A stretch of DNA of 64,000 nucleotides from Luminiphilus sp051201685 (GTDB taxonomy: Bacteria; Pseudomonadota; Gammaproteobacteria; Pseudomonadales; Halieaceae): the NCBI RefSeq assembly GCF_051201685.1, contig NZ_CP179213.1, positions 1 to 64,000 on the forward strand, in the 5' to 3' direction. Below, one piece after another: positions 45,797-55,633 of the stretch; position 1 is the first letter of the stretch; every line of letters starts with the position of its first letter. The notes beneath the pieces were generated by a model. It saw nothing but the letters and a program-made list of their open reading frames with translations. It was not told the DNA's origin and made no database searches. The position numbers were made by a program, and so were the translations under genes.

Positions 45797-48689
45797 GCAG
45801 GCCGCAATGCCCCAGTCCCTAGCAGCGGGGCTCGCGAAAAGTTGGGGGGTCTTTACCGACCAGTTGGAACCGGCTTTTTTGGACCGCTTGCAGCACGCAT
45901 TGAAGGCTTCCAGTGTGGCTGCAGACTTTGATCGGCTTCTGGCAACCAGTGATTTTTTTCGAGATCAATTTATTCGTCACCGCGATTGGGCGGTGGGCGA
46001 GTTGGAAGCTGGGCGATTATTTCAGCGCTGCAATCTCGACTCCGAAGTCTGGGAGGCCGCGCTCAAGCAGCTAGTCCTCGACAACAACAGTGAAGACGCC
46101 GTTATGTCGGCTTTACGAATATTTCGTAATCGGCAAATGTTAAGCATCGTGGCCTGCGAATTATCCGGTCGCGCTGCTTTAAGTGACACCTTCCAAGCCT
46201 TGACTCAGTTGGCCGATATTACGATTCAGTTTTCGGTGGATTGGGCTACCGCGAAACTATCCCAGCGATTTGGGCTCCCTGTGGGGGAGTGGTCGGGGGA
46301 AGCTCAAGAGTTGGTGGTTTTGGGTATGGGGAAGCTCGGTGGTAGTGAGCTCAACCTGTCTTCAGATATTGACCTCATTTATGCCTATCCGGAATCGGGT
46401 GAAACTCAGGGCGGCAAAAGAACGCTCAGTAATCAGGAGTTCTTTATACGGGTCGGTCAGCTCGTCATTAAATTGCTAGACGCTAAAACGGTAGATGGTT
46501 TTGTGTTTCGCGTAGACATGCGCTTACGCCCCTTTGGTAGCAGCGGCCCACTGGTCGTAAATTACAACGCTTTAGAAGTTTATTACCAGCAACATGGTCG
46601 CGACTGGGAGCGTTACGCCATGATCAAGGCCCGAGTGATTACGGGTTCAGCTGAAAATCAAAAGCCTTTAGAGGAGTTAAAGCGCGCCTTTGTTTATCGC
46701 CGCTATACCGACTACGGCGCCTTGCATGCGCTGAGAGAGATGCGGGAAATGATTGCTGCCGAAACCCTGCGTAGCAATTTGCAAACCAACATCAAGCGCG
46801 GTTACGGCGGTATTCGAGAAATAGAATTTATTGTTCAGTGTAAGCAGCTCATTCACGGCGGGCGGCATCCTGAATTGCAAGTTCGGCCTCTGGAATTGGC
46901 TTATCAATGTCTTGCAGAGCTCGATTTTATTAGTATCGAAGATCGACAGGGGTTGATTGATGCCTATCGTTTTTTGAGGCGTCTCGAAAATATTCTTCAG
47001 GGTCTGTGTGATACCCAGACGCAGGAGTTACCTGGCGATCCCATTACACAGGCGCAGGTAGCGCTGTTGATGGGTTATTCCGATTGGGCAGCCATGATCT
47101 CAAGCTGTGAGGCAGTGCGGCAGCGCGTTTCTGAGTACTTTCATAGTTTGGTGACCCTTCCTGATGACCAGTCGTCGGAAATTGTGGCTTCGGTTGGCCT
47201 GCCGTATGCCGATTTATGCCCCGAAGCTTTGGCGGCGTTGGGGTACCGCGATGCCAGTGCGACTTGGGCGGCCGTGGAGACTTTTATGGGCGGTGGTCGC
47301 GTTCAGGCGGCGCAATCAGAAAGTCGGCATCGTCTCGAAGCCTTCTTACCCCAGTTGATCTCTGTTTCAGCCAAGACCGACAACGCTGACCTTGCCGTTA
47401 CCCGAACCTTACCTTTCGTCAGTGCTGTGCTGCGACGTAGCGCTTACCTTGTGATGATGACCGAGCACCCGCAGGCATTAGAACAGCTTGTGTCACTCAA
47501 CGTGGCAAGTCCGTGGATTGCGCGCAAGCTTGCTCAACGCCCCGAGCTGGTGGAAGAGCTTCTCCACGAAGATCGACTTTATCGAGCACCTAACCGCAGC
47601 GAAATGGGGGCATTGGTGCAGGATCAACTGCTGCGAGTGCCTGAGGATGATCTAGAGCAACAGATGCACGCGATGGCGGGCATTAAAGATGCGGTGGTTC
47701 TGAGGGTAGCAGCTAGCGAGCTTAATGGTTCGCTGCCAGTCATGGTGGCCAGCGATAATCTCACGTTCCTTGCTGAAGTTATGGTGACTCAAGCTATTCA
47801 AGTGGCTCGAGCAGAACTGGTAACCCGCCACGGAGAACCTCAGGGAGATGAGGCTGGGTTTGCGGTCATGGGTTACGGCAAGTTGGGTGGCATAGAATTG
47901 GGGTATGGGTCTGATCTTGATCTGGTCTTCGTTTATGACGGTGGACGAGGCACGACGTCGGGCCCAAAAGTTATTGAGAATACGCGGTTTTTTACCCGTC
48001 TTGCTCAGCGTGTGGTGCACGTCCTTTCGACTAACGTTGCCCAGGGTCGTCTCTATGAAGTTGATCTGCGCTTACGCCCCGACGGCGGCTCGGGATTGCC
48101 CTGCGTGACTTTAGGTAGCTATCGAAAATATCAGCACGAGTCGGCATGGACCTGGGAACATCAGGCTCTAGTGCGGGCTCGGCCCGTAGCAGGCTCGGCA
48201 GACTTGTGTCACCAGCTCGAGGTACTGCGACTGGAAATATTGCGCAAGGTCAGACCTGATCACGAACTGCGTGATGCGGTGGTTACAATGCGTATGCGGA
48301 TGTTTGAGGGTGCTGAAAGCCGCCTTGAAGCGGGCCCTGATGAATTTGATATAAAGCGCGATCCTGGCGGCATTGTTGATATTGAATTTGTGGTGCAGTT
48401 TCTAGTACTCCAACACGCTGCCGCCCATCCCGACCTGGCACAGGCGACCGACGTTGTTAACTTGCTTAACGCTCTCGCTGATCATGACTTGCTGTCAGCG
48501 CAAGATGCCGACACACTGCGTGCTGCGTATTTGGTGTATCGGGCCGAGGTGCATCGTGCCGTTCTTGAAGATGTAGACTTGGTGGGTAAACGTTCAAAAT
48601 TTATGCAGCAACTTGTTGCGGTGACTCAGATCAGGGATGGGATCTTACCCGGCCTGCCTGCACTCGAAATTGATGTAGCCAATGGTTAA
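45789..48689 (+). CDS. glnE: Glutamine synthetase adenylyltransferase/deadenylase
   Basis: Bifunctional enzyme that adds AMP to glutamine synthetase and removes it, according to the PII state and glutamine. 966 residues. The two nucleotidyltransferase domains are both intact: GMGKLGGSELNLSSDIDL (about residue 181) for deadenylylation and GYGKLGGIELGYGSDLDL (about 697) for adenylylation. The ATG at 45789 overlaps the upstream ATPase gene; the ATG at 45807 is an alternative. ilvE follows after 11 bp, as in Pseudomonas. Confidence 0.97.
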   Translation: MTKQAAMPQSLAAGLAKSWGVFTDQLEPAFLDRLQHALKASSVAADFDRLLATSDFFRDQFIRHRDWAVGELEAGRLFQRCNLDSEVWEAALKQLVLDNNSEDAVMSALRIFRNRQMLSIVACELSGRAALSDTFQALTQLADITIQFSVDWATAKLSQRFGLPVGEWSGEAQELVVLGMGKLGGSELNLSSDIDLIYAYPESGETQGGKRTLSNQEFFIRVGQLVIKLLDAKTVDGFVFRVDMRLRPFGSSGPLVVNYNALEVYYQQHGRDWERYAMIKARVITGSAENQKPLEELKRAFVYRRYTDYGALHALREMREMIAAETLRSNLQTNIKRGYGGIREIEFIVQCKQLIHGGRHPELQVRPLELAYQCLAELDFISIEDRQGLIDAYRFLRRLENILQGLCDTQTQELPGDPITQAQVALLMGYSDWAAMISSCEAVRQRVSEYFHSLVTLPDDQSSEIVASVGLPYADLCPEALAALGYRDASATWAAVETFMGGGRVQAAQSESRHRLEAFLPQLISVSAKTDNADLAVTRTLPFVSAVLRRSAYLVMMTEHPQALEQLVSLNVASPWIARKLAQRPELVEELLHEDRLYRAPNRSEMGALVQDQLLRVPEDDLEQQMHAMAGIKDAVVLRVAASELNGSLPVMVASDNLTFLAEVMVTQAIQVARAELVTRHGEPQGDEAGFAVMGYGKLGGIELGYGSDLDLVFVYDGGRGTTSGPKVIENTRFFTRLAQRVVHVLSTNVAQGRLYEVDLRLRPDGGSGLPCVTLGSYRKYQHESAWTWEHQALVRARPVAGSADLCHQLEVLRLEILRKVRPDHELRDAVVTMRMRMFEGAESRLEAGPDEFDIKRDPGGIVDIEFVVQFLVLQHAAAHPDLAQATDVVNLLNALADHDLLSAQDADTLRAAYLVYRAEVHRAVLEDVDLVGKRSKFMQQLVAVTQIRDGILPGLPALEIDVANG

Positions 48690-48700
48690 GAGGAAATAAC

Positions 48701-49630
48701 ATGGACCTGTCTAAACTGAGCGGAAAAATTTGGCTCGACGGTGAGCTTGTGCCCTGGCAGGAGGCAAAGGTGCATGTTTTGACCCACACCTTTCACTACG
48801 GCGTTGGTGTTTTTGAGGGCGTCCGTGCCTATAGCACACCCGATCATGGCACCTGCATATTTCGATTAAAAGAGCACACCGATCGTCTGTTTCGCTCTGC
48901 GAAGATTTTGCAGATGAACATGCCTTGGGACAAAGACGCTTTAAATGCGGCCCAACGCGAGGTGGTTAGGGTTAACGGTCTCGAGGAAGGTTATTTGCGC
49001 CCTATGTGCTTTTTGGGGTCAGAGGGTATGGGCTTACGGGCCGACAACTTGAAAACCCATGTCATGATTGCGGCTTGGCCATGGCCGTCTTATATGGACC
49101 CTGAGGCCAGGGATCGTGGTATTGCCGTGCGTACATCAAGCTATACCCGGCATCACGTCAACATTACGATGTGTAAAGCCAAGGCCAATGGCAACTACAT
49201 CAACTCGATTTTAGCCCTGCGCGAGGCCATTGACAGTGGCTGCGAGGAGGCACTGATGCTCGATAATGAGGGTTACGTTGCTGAGGGGAGTGGTGAAAAC
49301 TTTTTTATGGTGCGCGATGGCGTTATCTACACCCCGGATCTGACGTCTTGTCTTGAGGGCATCACTCGCGATGCTATTTTTAAAATAGCCCACGATGAAG
49401 GGTATGAAGTTCGCGAGAGGCGTATTACACGGGATGAAGTTTATATCTGTGATGAGGCGTTTTTTACCGGTACCGCAGCAGAGGTGGTGCCCGTGAGGAA
49501 ACTTGATAACCGTCAGATCGGTGCGGGTGGCCGCGGCCCCGTTACCGAAAAGCTTCAGAGCATTTATTTTCAAACGGTTCGCGGTGAGCAGGCTCGATAT
49601 CGTGATTGGTTAACCCCCGTTACTGATTGA
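48701..49630 (+). CDS. ilvE: Branched-chain amino acid aminotransferase
   Basis: PLP enzyme for the last step of leucine, isoleucine and valine synthesis. 309 residues. The fold type IV motifs are FHYGVGVFEGVRAY near the N-terminus, the PLP lysine at about 159 (CKAKANGNYINS) and the phosphate-binding EGSGENFF. Strong ribosome binding site AGAGGAA. Adjacent to glnE, with no obvious own promoter. Confidence 0.97.
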   Translation: MDLSKLSGKIWLDGELVPWQEAKVHVLTHTFHYGVGVFEGVRAYSTPDHGTCIFRLKEHTDRLFRSAKILQMNMPWDKDALNAAQREVVRVNGLEEGYLRPMCFLGSEGMGLRADNLKTHVMIAAWPWPSYMDPEARDRGIAVRTSSYTRHHVNITMCKAKANGNYINSILALREAIDSGCEEALMLDNEGYVAEGSGENFFMVRDGVIYTPDLTSCLEGITRDAIFKIAHDEGYEVRERRITRDEVYICDEAFFTGTAAEVVPVRKLDNRQIGAGGRGPVTEKLQSIYFQTVRGEQARYRDWLTPVTD

Positions 49631-49669
49631 TGATCCCTTCGTCAGGCACCGCTTAATATAAGGTTGGTT

Positions 49670-50497
49670 ATGACACAGGCACATTTTGAAACACTGCCCT
49701 CGGGTATTCGTTATCGACACTGGCAGCCTGCGGCGGAGCCTCGTGCCACCGTTTTGTTAATTCATGGACTGGGTGAGCACAGTGGGCGTTATCAAGCGGT
49801 CGCAGCTGCCTTGACTGCTCGGGGTTTTGCCGTCGTGGCCCCCGATCACCTGGGCCACGGCGAGTCACCCGGGCACCGCGTGTTCGTAAAACATTTTGAT
49901 GACTATTTGGCGGGAGTTCGAGATTGCCGTCAGGTGCTGGCGCAGAGCTATCCCGACTTGCCTTGTTTTGTCTTGGGCCACAGCATGGGGGGTCTTATTA
50001 CGGGCCGACTTCTGCTTGAAGACCAAGGCCAATACCGCGGTGCGCTATTGAGCGGCCCCGCTTTTGCGGCGGCGGAGGTGACGCCTGCTCCGGTTATGTG
50101 GATTGGACGTTTGCTCGCAAAACTCATGCCCCGCGCGGGTATGTTGGCCCTTGACGGTTCTGGGGTAAGTCGTGACGCGGAGGTAGTGGCCGCCTACGAA
50201 GCCGATCCTCTGGTAAACCATGGGAAGGTGACTGCGGGCTTGGGCATTGCCCTGTTTGACGCTATGGATCGCGTTATGACAGAGGCGGGCTCGATTACCT
50301 TACCAATGCTCATTATGCACGGCGGCGCTGATACGCTAGCCGCGCCCATAGGCTCCCAGACCTTCGCAGCTAAAGTTGGGGCTACGGATTTAACCCTCAA
50401 CGTTTTGCCCGGTCTCTATCATGAGATTTTTAACGAACCTGAAGGCGAAGAAATTATTGGCCAGTATGCCGATTGGATAGAGGCCCGCTTGCCTTGA
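49670..50497 (+). CDS. Alpha/beta hydrolase, monoacylglycerol lipase-like
   Basis: Probable lysophospholipase or monoacylglycerol lipase (Hydrolase_4 type). 275 residues from the ATG at 49670, with AAGG upstream. The nucleophile elbow GHSMGG has the serine at about 105. The oxyanion loop HGLGEHSGRY is near residue 27. The acid (HGGADTLA, about 222) and the histidine (LYHEIFNE, about 250) complete the triad. Its stop overlaps the rfbD start by one base (TGATG), so it may be co-translated with the rhamnose genes, though no metabolic link is known. Confidence 0.9.
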   Translation: MTQAHFETLPSGIRYRHWQPAAEPRATVLLIHGLGEHSGRYQAVAAALTARGFAVVAPDHLGHGESPGHRVFVKHFDDYLAGVRDCRQVLAQSYPDLPCFVLGHSMGGLITGRLLLEDQGQYRGALLSGPAFAAAEVTPAPVMWIGRLLAKLMPRAGMLALDGSGVSRDAEVVAAYEADPLVNHGKVTAGLGIALFDAMDRVMTEAGSITLPMLIMHGGADTLAAPIGSQTFAAKVGATDLTLNVLPGLYHEIFNEPEGEEIIGQYADWIEARLP

Positions 50498-51393
50498 TGT
50501 CAAAGGCTCTGGTGTGTGGCGCGGGAGGGCAACTGGGCCAAGAGTTAGTTTTGACCTGCCCCGAGCAGTGGCAAGCCATCCCTATGACGCGATCGATGTT
50601 GGACATCGCCGATCCTGATCAGGTGGCAAGAGCGCTGGATGACATTGAGCCGGCCTGGGTGATTAATGCAGCGGCTTTTACCGCAGTCGACGCCGCGGAG
50701 TCAGAGCCGGAGTTGGCACACCGTGTTAATGCCATAGGTCCCGAAATCCTTGCGCTGCGGTGTCGAGAGCGCAATATTCGTGTTTTACACGTCTCAACAG
50801 ATTTTGTTTTCGACGGGGCCCAAGGTCGCCCTTATGCCCCTGATGCTGAGCCAAACCCACTGGGTGTTTACGGTCGCAGCAAGTTAGAGGGTGAGAATGC
50901 GGTAATGGCAGCCGGTGGCAGCCCGGTAATTTTGAGAACAGGTTGGGTGTACTCCCGTCACGGCGGTAATTTTGTGAAAACCATGCTTCGCCTAATGGCC
51001 GATCGAGAGCAGCTTTCGGTAGTAGAGGATCAGGTCGGTACCCCAACCTGGGCTAGGGGACTGGCATTGACGTGTTGGGGTTTAGCCGACCATGGCGACA
51101 CTTCAGGTATTTACCATTGGAGCGATGCTGGGGCTTGCAGCTGGTATGACTTTGCCGTGGCGATTCGTGAAATTGCACTTGAATTGGGCCTGCTGCGCCA
51201 AGCGGCGACCCTGTTGCCGATACCCGCATCGCAGTACCCGACCCCAGCCCAGCGGCCGGGGTACAGCGTGTTGTACAAGGCTTTGACACGCAACCTGTTA
51301 GGTTATTCCGGCCATCATTGGACAAGTCAGTTATACGCAATGCTTGTCGACCTGCAACAGCACGAAAAACAACACGAGAAACATGAGTTATGA
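50497..51393 (+). CDS. rfbD: dTDP-4-dehydrorhamnose reductase
   Basis: Last step of dTDP-L-rhamnose synthesis, NAD(P)H-dependent. 298 residues from the ATG at 50497. The N-terminal loop GAGGQLGQEL (about residues 7-16) binds the nucleotide, and the catalytic YGRSKLEGE (Tyr-x-x-x-Lys, about 127-135) is intact. HVSTDFVFDG also fits. The frame extends 24 bases upstream but that part overlaps the hydrolase. rfbB overlaps its end by four bases (ATGA). Confidence 0.96.
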   Translation: MSKALVCGAGGQLGQELVLTCPEQWQAIPMTRSMLDIADPDQVARALDDIEPAWVINAAAFTAVDAAESEPELAHRVNAIGPEILALRCRERNIRVLHVSTDFVFDGAQGRPYAPDAEPNPLGVYGRSKLEGENAVMAAGGSPVILRTGWVYSRHGGNFVKTMLRLMADREQLSVVEDQVGTPTWARGLALTCWGLADHGDTSGIYHWSDAGACSWYDFAVAIREIALELGLLRQAATLLPIPASQYPTPAQRPGYSVLYKALTRNLLGYSGHHWTSQLYAMLVDLQQHEKQHEKHEL

Positions 51394-52454
51394 CACGATC
51401 TTTAATGGTGACTGGAGCCGCAGGGTTTATTGGCGCGAACTTCGTTTATCACTGGGTTCAGGCGCACCCCAACGATACCGTAGTGGCCTACGATGCCCTG
51501 ACTTATGCGGGTAATCGAGCCAGCCTGGCGCCCCTTGAGGCTTCTGGACAGCTGCATTTTGTGCAGGGCAATATCTGTGACGGTGACCGTGTCAGTGAGA
51601 CATTGCTTAACTATGATGTCGATACTTTGGTGCACTTTGCCGCCGAGAGTCACGTTGATCGCTCGATAACAGGGCCTGATGCGTTTATTCAAACCAACCT
51701 GGTGGGCACCCATACCTTGCTAGCAGCGGCCAGGGCCCATTGGCTTGCCGGCACGGGTCGCCCGCACCGCTTTCATCACGTGTCTACCGACGAAGTTTTT
51801 GGGTCACTTAGCAGTGATGCCCCAGCTTTTACCGAAGATCTACGCTATGAGCCCAATTCACCTTACTCCGCCAGTAAGGCTGGTAGTGATCACTTAGTTA
51901 GGGCTTACCACCACACTTACGGATTGGAAGTGACGACCAGTAATTGCTCTAACAACTACGGCCCTTTCCATTTTCCTGAGAAATTGATTCCGCTGTGTCT
52001 CACCAATATTTTAGACGGCCGTTCACTGCCTGTTTACGGCGATGGCACGAATATTCGGGACTGGCTTTACGTTGTGGATCATGCCCGCGGCATCGATCGG
52101 GTGATTGATTCGGGTAAACCGGGAGAGACCTACAATATTGGTGGTAACAACGAGTGGGCAAATCTTGCGATTGTTGAGCTTCTTTGTGATCACCTTGATG
52201 CGCGTTTTGCCTCTGAGCCAAGTCTGGCCGCGCGTTTTCCAAAGTCCCCCGCTGCGAACCGAGAGTCACGGGCGCTGATTCAGTTCGTTGATGATCGTGC
52301 AGGCCACGATTGGCGCTATGCTATTGACGCAAACAAAATTGAGAAAGAATTAGGCTTTGTGCCCAGCGAAACTTTTGAAACGGGTATCGCAAAAACGCTT
52401 AATTGGTATTTAGACAATGAAGATTGGTGGCGACCCCTGCTACAACGCGCCTGA
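51390..52454 (+). CDS. rfbB: dTDP-glucose 4,6-dehydratase
   Basis: Second step of the dTDP-rhamnose pathway. Short-chain dehydrogenase fold with GAAGFIGANFV (about residues 8-18), FAAESHVDRS, HVSTDEVFGSL (catalytic Thr-Asp-Glu) and YSASKAGSDH (Tyr-x-x-x-Lys). 354 residues, the family length. Translationally coupled to rfbD. The pair runs toward the rfbA-rfbC pair on the other strand, with only 45 bp between. Confidence 0.97.
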   Translation: MTRSLMVTGAAGFIGANFVYHWVQAHPNDTVVAYDALTYAGNRASLAPLEASGQLHFVQGNICDGDRVSETLLNYDVDTLVHFAAESHVDRSITGPDAFIQTNLVGTHTLLAAARAHWLAGTGRPHRFHHVSTDEVFGSLSSDAPAFTEDLRYEPNSPYSASKAGSDHLVRAYHHTYGLEVTTSNCSNNYGPFHFPEKLIPLCLTNILDGRSLPVYGDGTNIRDWLYVVDHARGIDRVIDSGKPGETYNIGGNNEWANLAIVELLCDHLDARFASEPSLAARFPKSPAANRESRALIQFVDDRAGHDWRYAIDANKIEKELGFVPSETFETGIAKTLNWYLDNEDWWRPLLQRA

Positions 52455-52499
52455 CACATCTTGCTGGGGGAAATTCAAAGCGGTGCAGCGTGCTAGGGA

Positions 52500-53051
52500 C
52501 TAAAGATCAAACTTGGGAACTTCAGACCAACTCAGGGCATTTGCGTCCTTTGCTGACAGCTCCGGACTTTCCCCGTTGACCAGCGGCCATTGAATGTTGA
52601 TGTGAGCATCGTCCCAAGCAAGACTAATTTCGCTCTCTGGATGGTAATAGTCGGTGCATTTGTAAAGAAAATCAGCCGATTCAGATACCACATAGAAACC
52701 GTGAGCAAAGCCTGGGGGCACCCAGAGTTGAGTTTTATTTTCGGCGCTTAGCAGACAGCCGAACCATTGACCGAAGGTTGTGGAGTTGGAGCGCAGATCA
52801 ACGGCAACATCGAAAACTGAGCCATCGATCACCCTGACCAATTTGCCTTGAGTTTGCTGGGTTTGAAAGTGTAAACCGCGCAGAATGCCTTGGCGTGAGC
52901 GGGAGTGGTTGTCCTGGACAAAGTCATTAGGAATACCTGCCTCGGCAAAGGCGCGGCGATTCCAGCTCTCCAGAAAAAACCCACGATCATCCCCAAAAAC
53001 TCGCGGCTTTATCAGCATTACCCCGTCGAGCGGTGTCGCCTCAATATCCAT
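52500..53051 (-). CDS. rfbC: dTDP-4-dehydrorhamnose 3,5-epimerase
   Basis: Third step of the dTDP-rhamnose pathway. The cupin-fold protein has 183 residues from the ATG at 53051. Its motifs are RGFFLESWNRRAF, the QDNHSRSRQGILRGLHFQ segment with the catalytic His, and WVPPGFAHGFYVVSE. The frame is open to 53237, but those 62 residues lie over the rfbA coding end and are not part of the family. It overlaps rfbA by 11 bases and follows it in the transcript. Confidence 0.96.
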   Translation of the reverse strand: MDIEATPLDGVMLIKPRVFGDDRGFFLESWNRRAFAEAGIPNDFVQDNHSRSRQGILRGLHFQTQQTQGKLVRVIDGSVFDVAVDLRSNSTTFGQWFGCLLSAENKTQLWVPPGFAHGFYVVSESADFLYKCTDYYHPESEISLAWDDAHINIQWPLVNGESPELSAKDANALSWSEVPKFDL

Positions 53052-53946
53052 CCGAATACGCTCCTGTGTCCCGCAGTAAGCCTTCAAGGTATAGGCCATA
53101 ACCGCTTTTGGCGAGGGGCTTGGCAAGTGCCAGCAGCTGCTCCGCATCGATGTAGCCCATGCGAAAAGCAATTTCCTCAGGACAGGCGATTTTGAGGCCC
53201 TGCCTCTCCTCAACGACACGAATAAAATTGGCAGCATCGAGCAATGAGTTGTGAGTGCCAGTATCTAGCCAGGCCGTGCCTCGAGACATGACTTCTACCG
53301 CAAGATTGCCCTGCTCCAAATAGATGCGATTTACGTCAGTAATTTCCAATTCACCTCGGGCTGAGGGCTTTATATTACGGGCAATATCGACGACGGCGTT
53401 GTCATAAAAATACAGCCCGGTCACCGCATAGTTGGATCGTGCGATTTCAGGCTTTTCTTCAATGCTTATAGCCTGACCGGAGGCGTCGAATTCTACTACG
53501 CCATAGCGCTCAGGATCGTTCACGTAGTAGGCAAATACCGAGGCACCAGCCTCTCGCTGCGCAGCGAGGCGTAATTTTTCCGTTAGACCGCCGCCGTAAA
53601 AAATATTGTCACCCAACACAAGGGCCACGGGCGCGCTGCCGATGAAATCGGCACCCAAGATGAATGCTTGAGCCAGACCGTCGGGGCTGGGCTGTATGGT
53701 ATAGCTAATATTAATTCCCCAGCGCTCACCGTTACCTAAAAGGTTGGCAAAAGCCTGGTGATCGTGGGGGGTAGTAATGATTAAGATATCTCTGATGCCC
53801 GCTAGCATTAAGGTGGCAAGGGGATAATAAATCATGGGCTTGTCATAGATGGGCATCAGTTGTTTGCTGACGGTGCTGGTGAGAGGGTGTAGCCTTGTTC
53901 CGGAGCCCCCAGCAAGAATAATGCCTTTATATTCGGTGCTTTTCAT
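53041..53946 (-). CDS. rfbA: Glucose-1-phosphate thymidylyltransferase
   Basis: First step of the pathway, making dTDP-glucose from dTTP and glucose 1-phosphate. 301 residues. The nucleotide-binding motif GGSGTRLHPLT is at about 13-23, and KQLMPIYDKPMIYYPL follows directly. LVLGDNIFYGGG and VTGLYFYDN are also typical. First gene of the minus-strand rfbAC pair. The 229-bp gap to the divergent glycosyltransferase gene must contain its promoter. Confidence 0.97.
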   Translation of the reverse strand: MKSTEYKGIILAGGSGTRLHPLTSTVSKQLMPIYDKPMIYYPLATLMLAGIRDILIITTPHDHQAFANLLGNGERWGINISYTIQPSPDGLAQAFILGADFIGSAPVALVLGDNIFYGGGLTEKLRLAAQREAGASVFAYYVNDPERYGVVEFDASGQAISIEEKPEIARSNYAVTGLYFYDNAVVDIARNIKPSARGELEITDVNRIYLEQGNLAVEVMSRGTAWLDTGTHNSLLDAANFIRVVEERQGLKIACPEEIAFRMGYIDAEQLLALAKPLAKSGYGLYLEGLLRDTGAYSDGY

Positions 53947-54175
53947 ATTTAACGCGCGGTGAACAATAGGGCGGCAAAGATAAACGGTTCTCTATGTTTT
54001 GTCAGCGGTCTGCAACTTATTACCAACTGGTATTGAGTCCATAACGGACGATCGTGAGCGGCTTATTTGGAGGATATTTCATTTTATCGCTTAAGGCGTT
54101 AATACATTAGATGCCGTTTCTTTATTTAAATTCTGGTGGATAAGACCCATTAAAGATGGAGAGTGCAGCAGTGAT

Positions 54176-55633
54176 TTGCGGCCCCATCTGCCCAAATTGT
54201 TGGCGTCAAATTTATGGGCACTCTTACTGCCAAAAGCGGTACAATCGCGATTTTTTAACGGGGATTGCCTCATTAACGCATCTGCTCAAAGTGTCGGAGA
54301 GGCCGTTTCTACGTCTGTTCATGCCGGATCTTTGTCCTCAGATCCGCTGAAAATTGCGTTGCTGGGTTATCGTTCAGCACCATTCTCCGGCGGGCAGGGG
54401 GTCTATCTCAAGTATCTGAGTCGTGCATTGGTGAAGCTTGGGCACACGGTCACTGTGATCTCGGGTCCGCCCTATCCAGACCTCGATGTAGAAGTACAGC
54501 TGCAAAAACTTCCCAGCCTAGATTTGTATGCCCATGGCTTGAAGTCGGTAAGCATTGGCCAGCTGTTTAAAGATCCTTTGGCGCGGACCGAATGGTTGAG
54601 CAAGTTAACCGGTGGCTTTATCGAGCCCTGGACCTTTGGAGAGCGGGCCCGAGATTGGTTGCTGGCACATGCTGACGAGTTCGACGTTGTTCACGACAAC
54701 CAAACCCTGTCAGACGGCATATTAGATATTCAGAAAGCGGGTATCCCGCTGGTCACCACGATTCATCATCCGATTACGCGAGACCGTAAATTAGCGTTGG
54801 CCGCAGAGCCGCGTTGGACACGTCGGTTGATGATTCGGCGCTGGCACGATTTTCTGACAATGCAAACGGCTGTTGCCCGTCAATTAAATTACATCGTGAC
54901 CGTTTCGAAGGCATCCCGCACCGATATCATCGCTGATTTTGGCGTTGATCCCGCTACGATTGCGGTGATGTACAACGGCGTTGAGGCTGATTTATTTAAA
55001 CCTATGCCTCATATCGAACGAAAACCCGCACAAATTATGGCAACGGCGTCTGCCGATACGCCACATAAGGGGCTACAAGTTTTGTTGCGTGCGGCTGCGG
55101 CCCTCCAAAAAAAAGGCCGGGAGCTCAATCTGGTATTGGTCGGCAAGCCTCGAGAGGGGGGCGCAACAGAGCAGCTGGTGGCTCAGCTGAACTTAGCATC
55201 CCATATTCGCTGGGTGAGCGGTGTAGACCATGCCACCATTGTTGAGTTGTATGCCGAAAGTACGTTAGCGGTTGTACCGTCACTTTACGAAGGTTTTGGC
55301 TTGCCGGCTGTTGAGGCTATGGCCTGCGGCATTCCTCTAATCGTGAGCGACGGCGGGGCTCTGCCCGAAGTGGCTGGAGACGGTGGAGTGGTGGTCCCTG
55401 CAGGAGACTCTGAGGCCCTTGCGACCGCAATCGAAGCCTTACTAGATGATCCCGCGGCTAGGGCGGCATTGGGCGAACGTGCCCGTGAACGTGGTGTCAA
55501 CGAATTCAGCTGGGATGTTTGTGCGGCTCGTTTGGTGCATTACTACCGAGGGGCTATGGCAGGGCACTCTGGGAACGATTTTTTGCAACCCGCAGAGGCT
55601 CTGCCTGTGCAGGGGGATGTCCTCGGGTGCTAA
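54176..55633 (+). CDS. GT4-family glycosyltransferase
   Basis: Retaining, nucleotide-sugar-dependent GT-B glycosyltransferase. The N-terminal domain begins at about residue 58 (LKIALLGYRSAPFSGGQGVYLKYL), and the C-terminal donor domain has the EX7E motif in PSLYEGFGLPAVEAMACGIPL (about residues 368-388). Sugar donor and acceptor are unknown. The start is unclear: the TTG at 54176 gives 485 residues with about 57 atypical N-terminal ones, while a TTG at 54332 would begin just before the domain. Neither has a good ribosome binding site. First of a tightly packed three-gene set beside the rhamnose genes. Confidence 0.9.
   Translation: MRPHLPKLLASNLWALLLPKAVQSRFFNGDCLINASAQSVGEAVSTSVHAGSLSSDPLKIALLGYRSAPFSGGQGVYLKYLSRALVKLGHTVTVISGPPYPDLDVEVQLQKLPSLDLYAHGLKSVSIGQLFKDPLARTEWLSKLTGGFIEPWTFGERARDWLLAHADEFDVVHDNQTLSDGILDIQKAGIPLVTTIHHPITRDRKLALAAEPRWTRRLMIRRWHDFLTMQTAVARQLNYIVTVSKASRTDIIADFGVDPATIAVMYNGVEADLFKPMPHIERKPAQIMATASADTPHKGLQVLLRAAAALQKKGRELNLVLVGKPREGGATEQLVAQLNLASHIRWVSGVDHATIVELYAESTLAVVPSLYEGFGLPAVEAMACGIPLIVSDGGALPEVAGDGGVVVPAGDSEALATAIEALLDDPAARAALGERARERGVNEFSWDVCAARLVHYYRGAMAGHSGNDFLQPAEALPVQGDVLGC

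Noticed and set aside
52500..53237. 245-residue RfbC with an N-terminal extension
   Set aside because: The extra residues are read over the 3' end of rfbA and have no family counterpart. ATG 53051 fits the family start.
53947..54175. Promoter boxes in the rfbA/glycosyltransferase divergent gap
   Set aside because: The 229 bp are A/T-rich and must hold promoters, but no hexamer pair was good enough to list.
54156..54350. 64-residue open frame over the glycosyltransferase N-terminus
   Set aside because: Its product resembles nothing in the GT4 family. It probably reflects the uncertain start of the glycosyltransferase gene, and I found no evidence of a frameshift.
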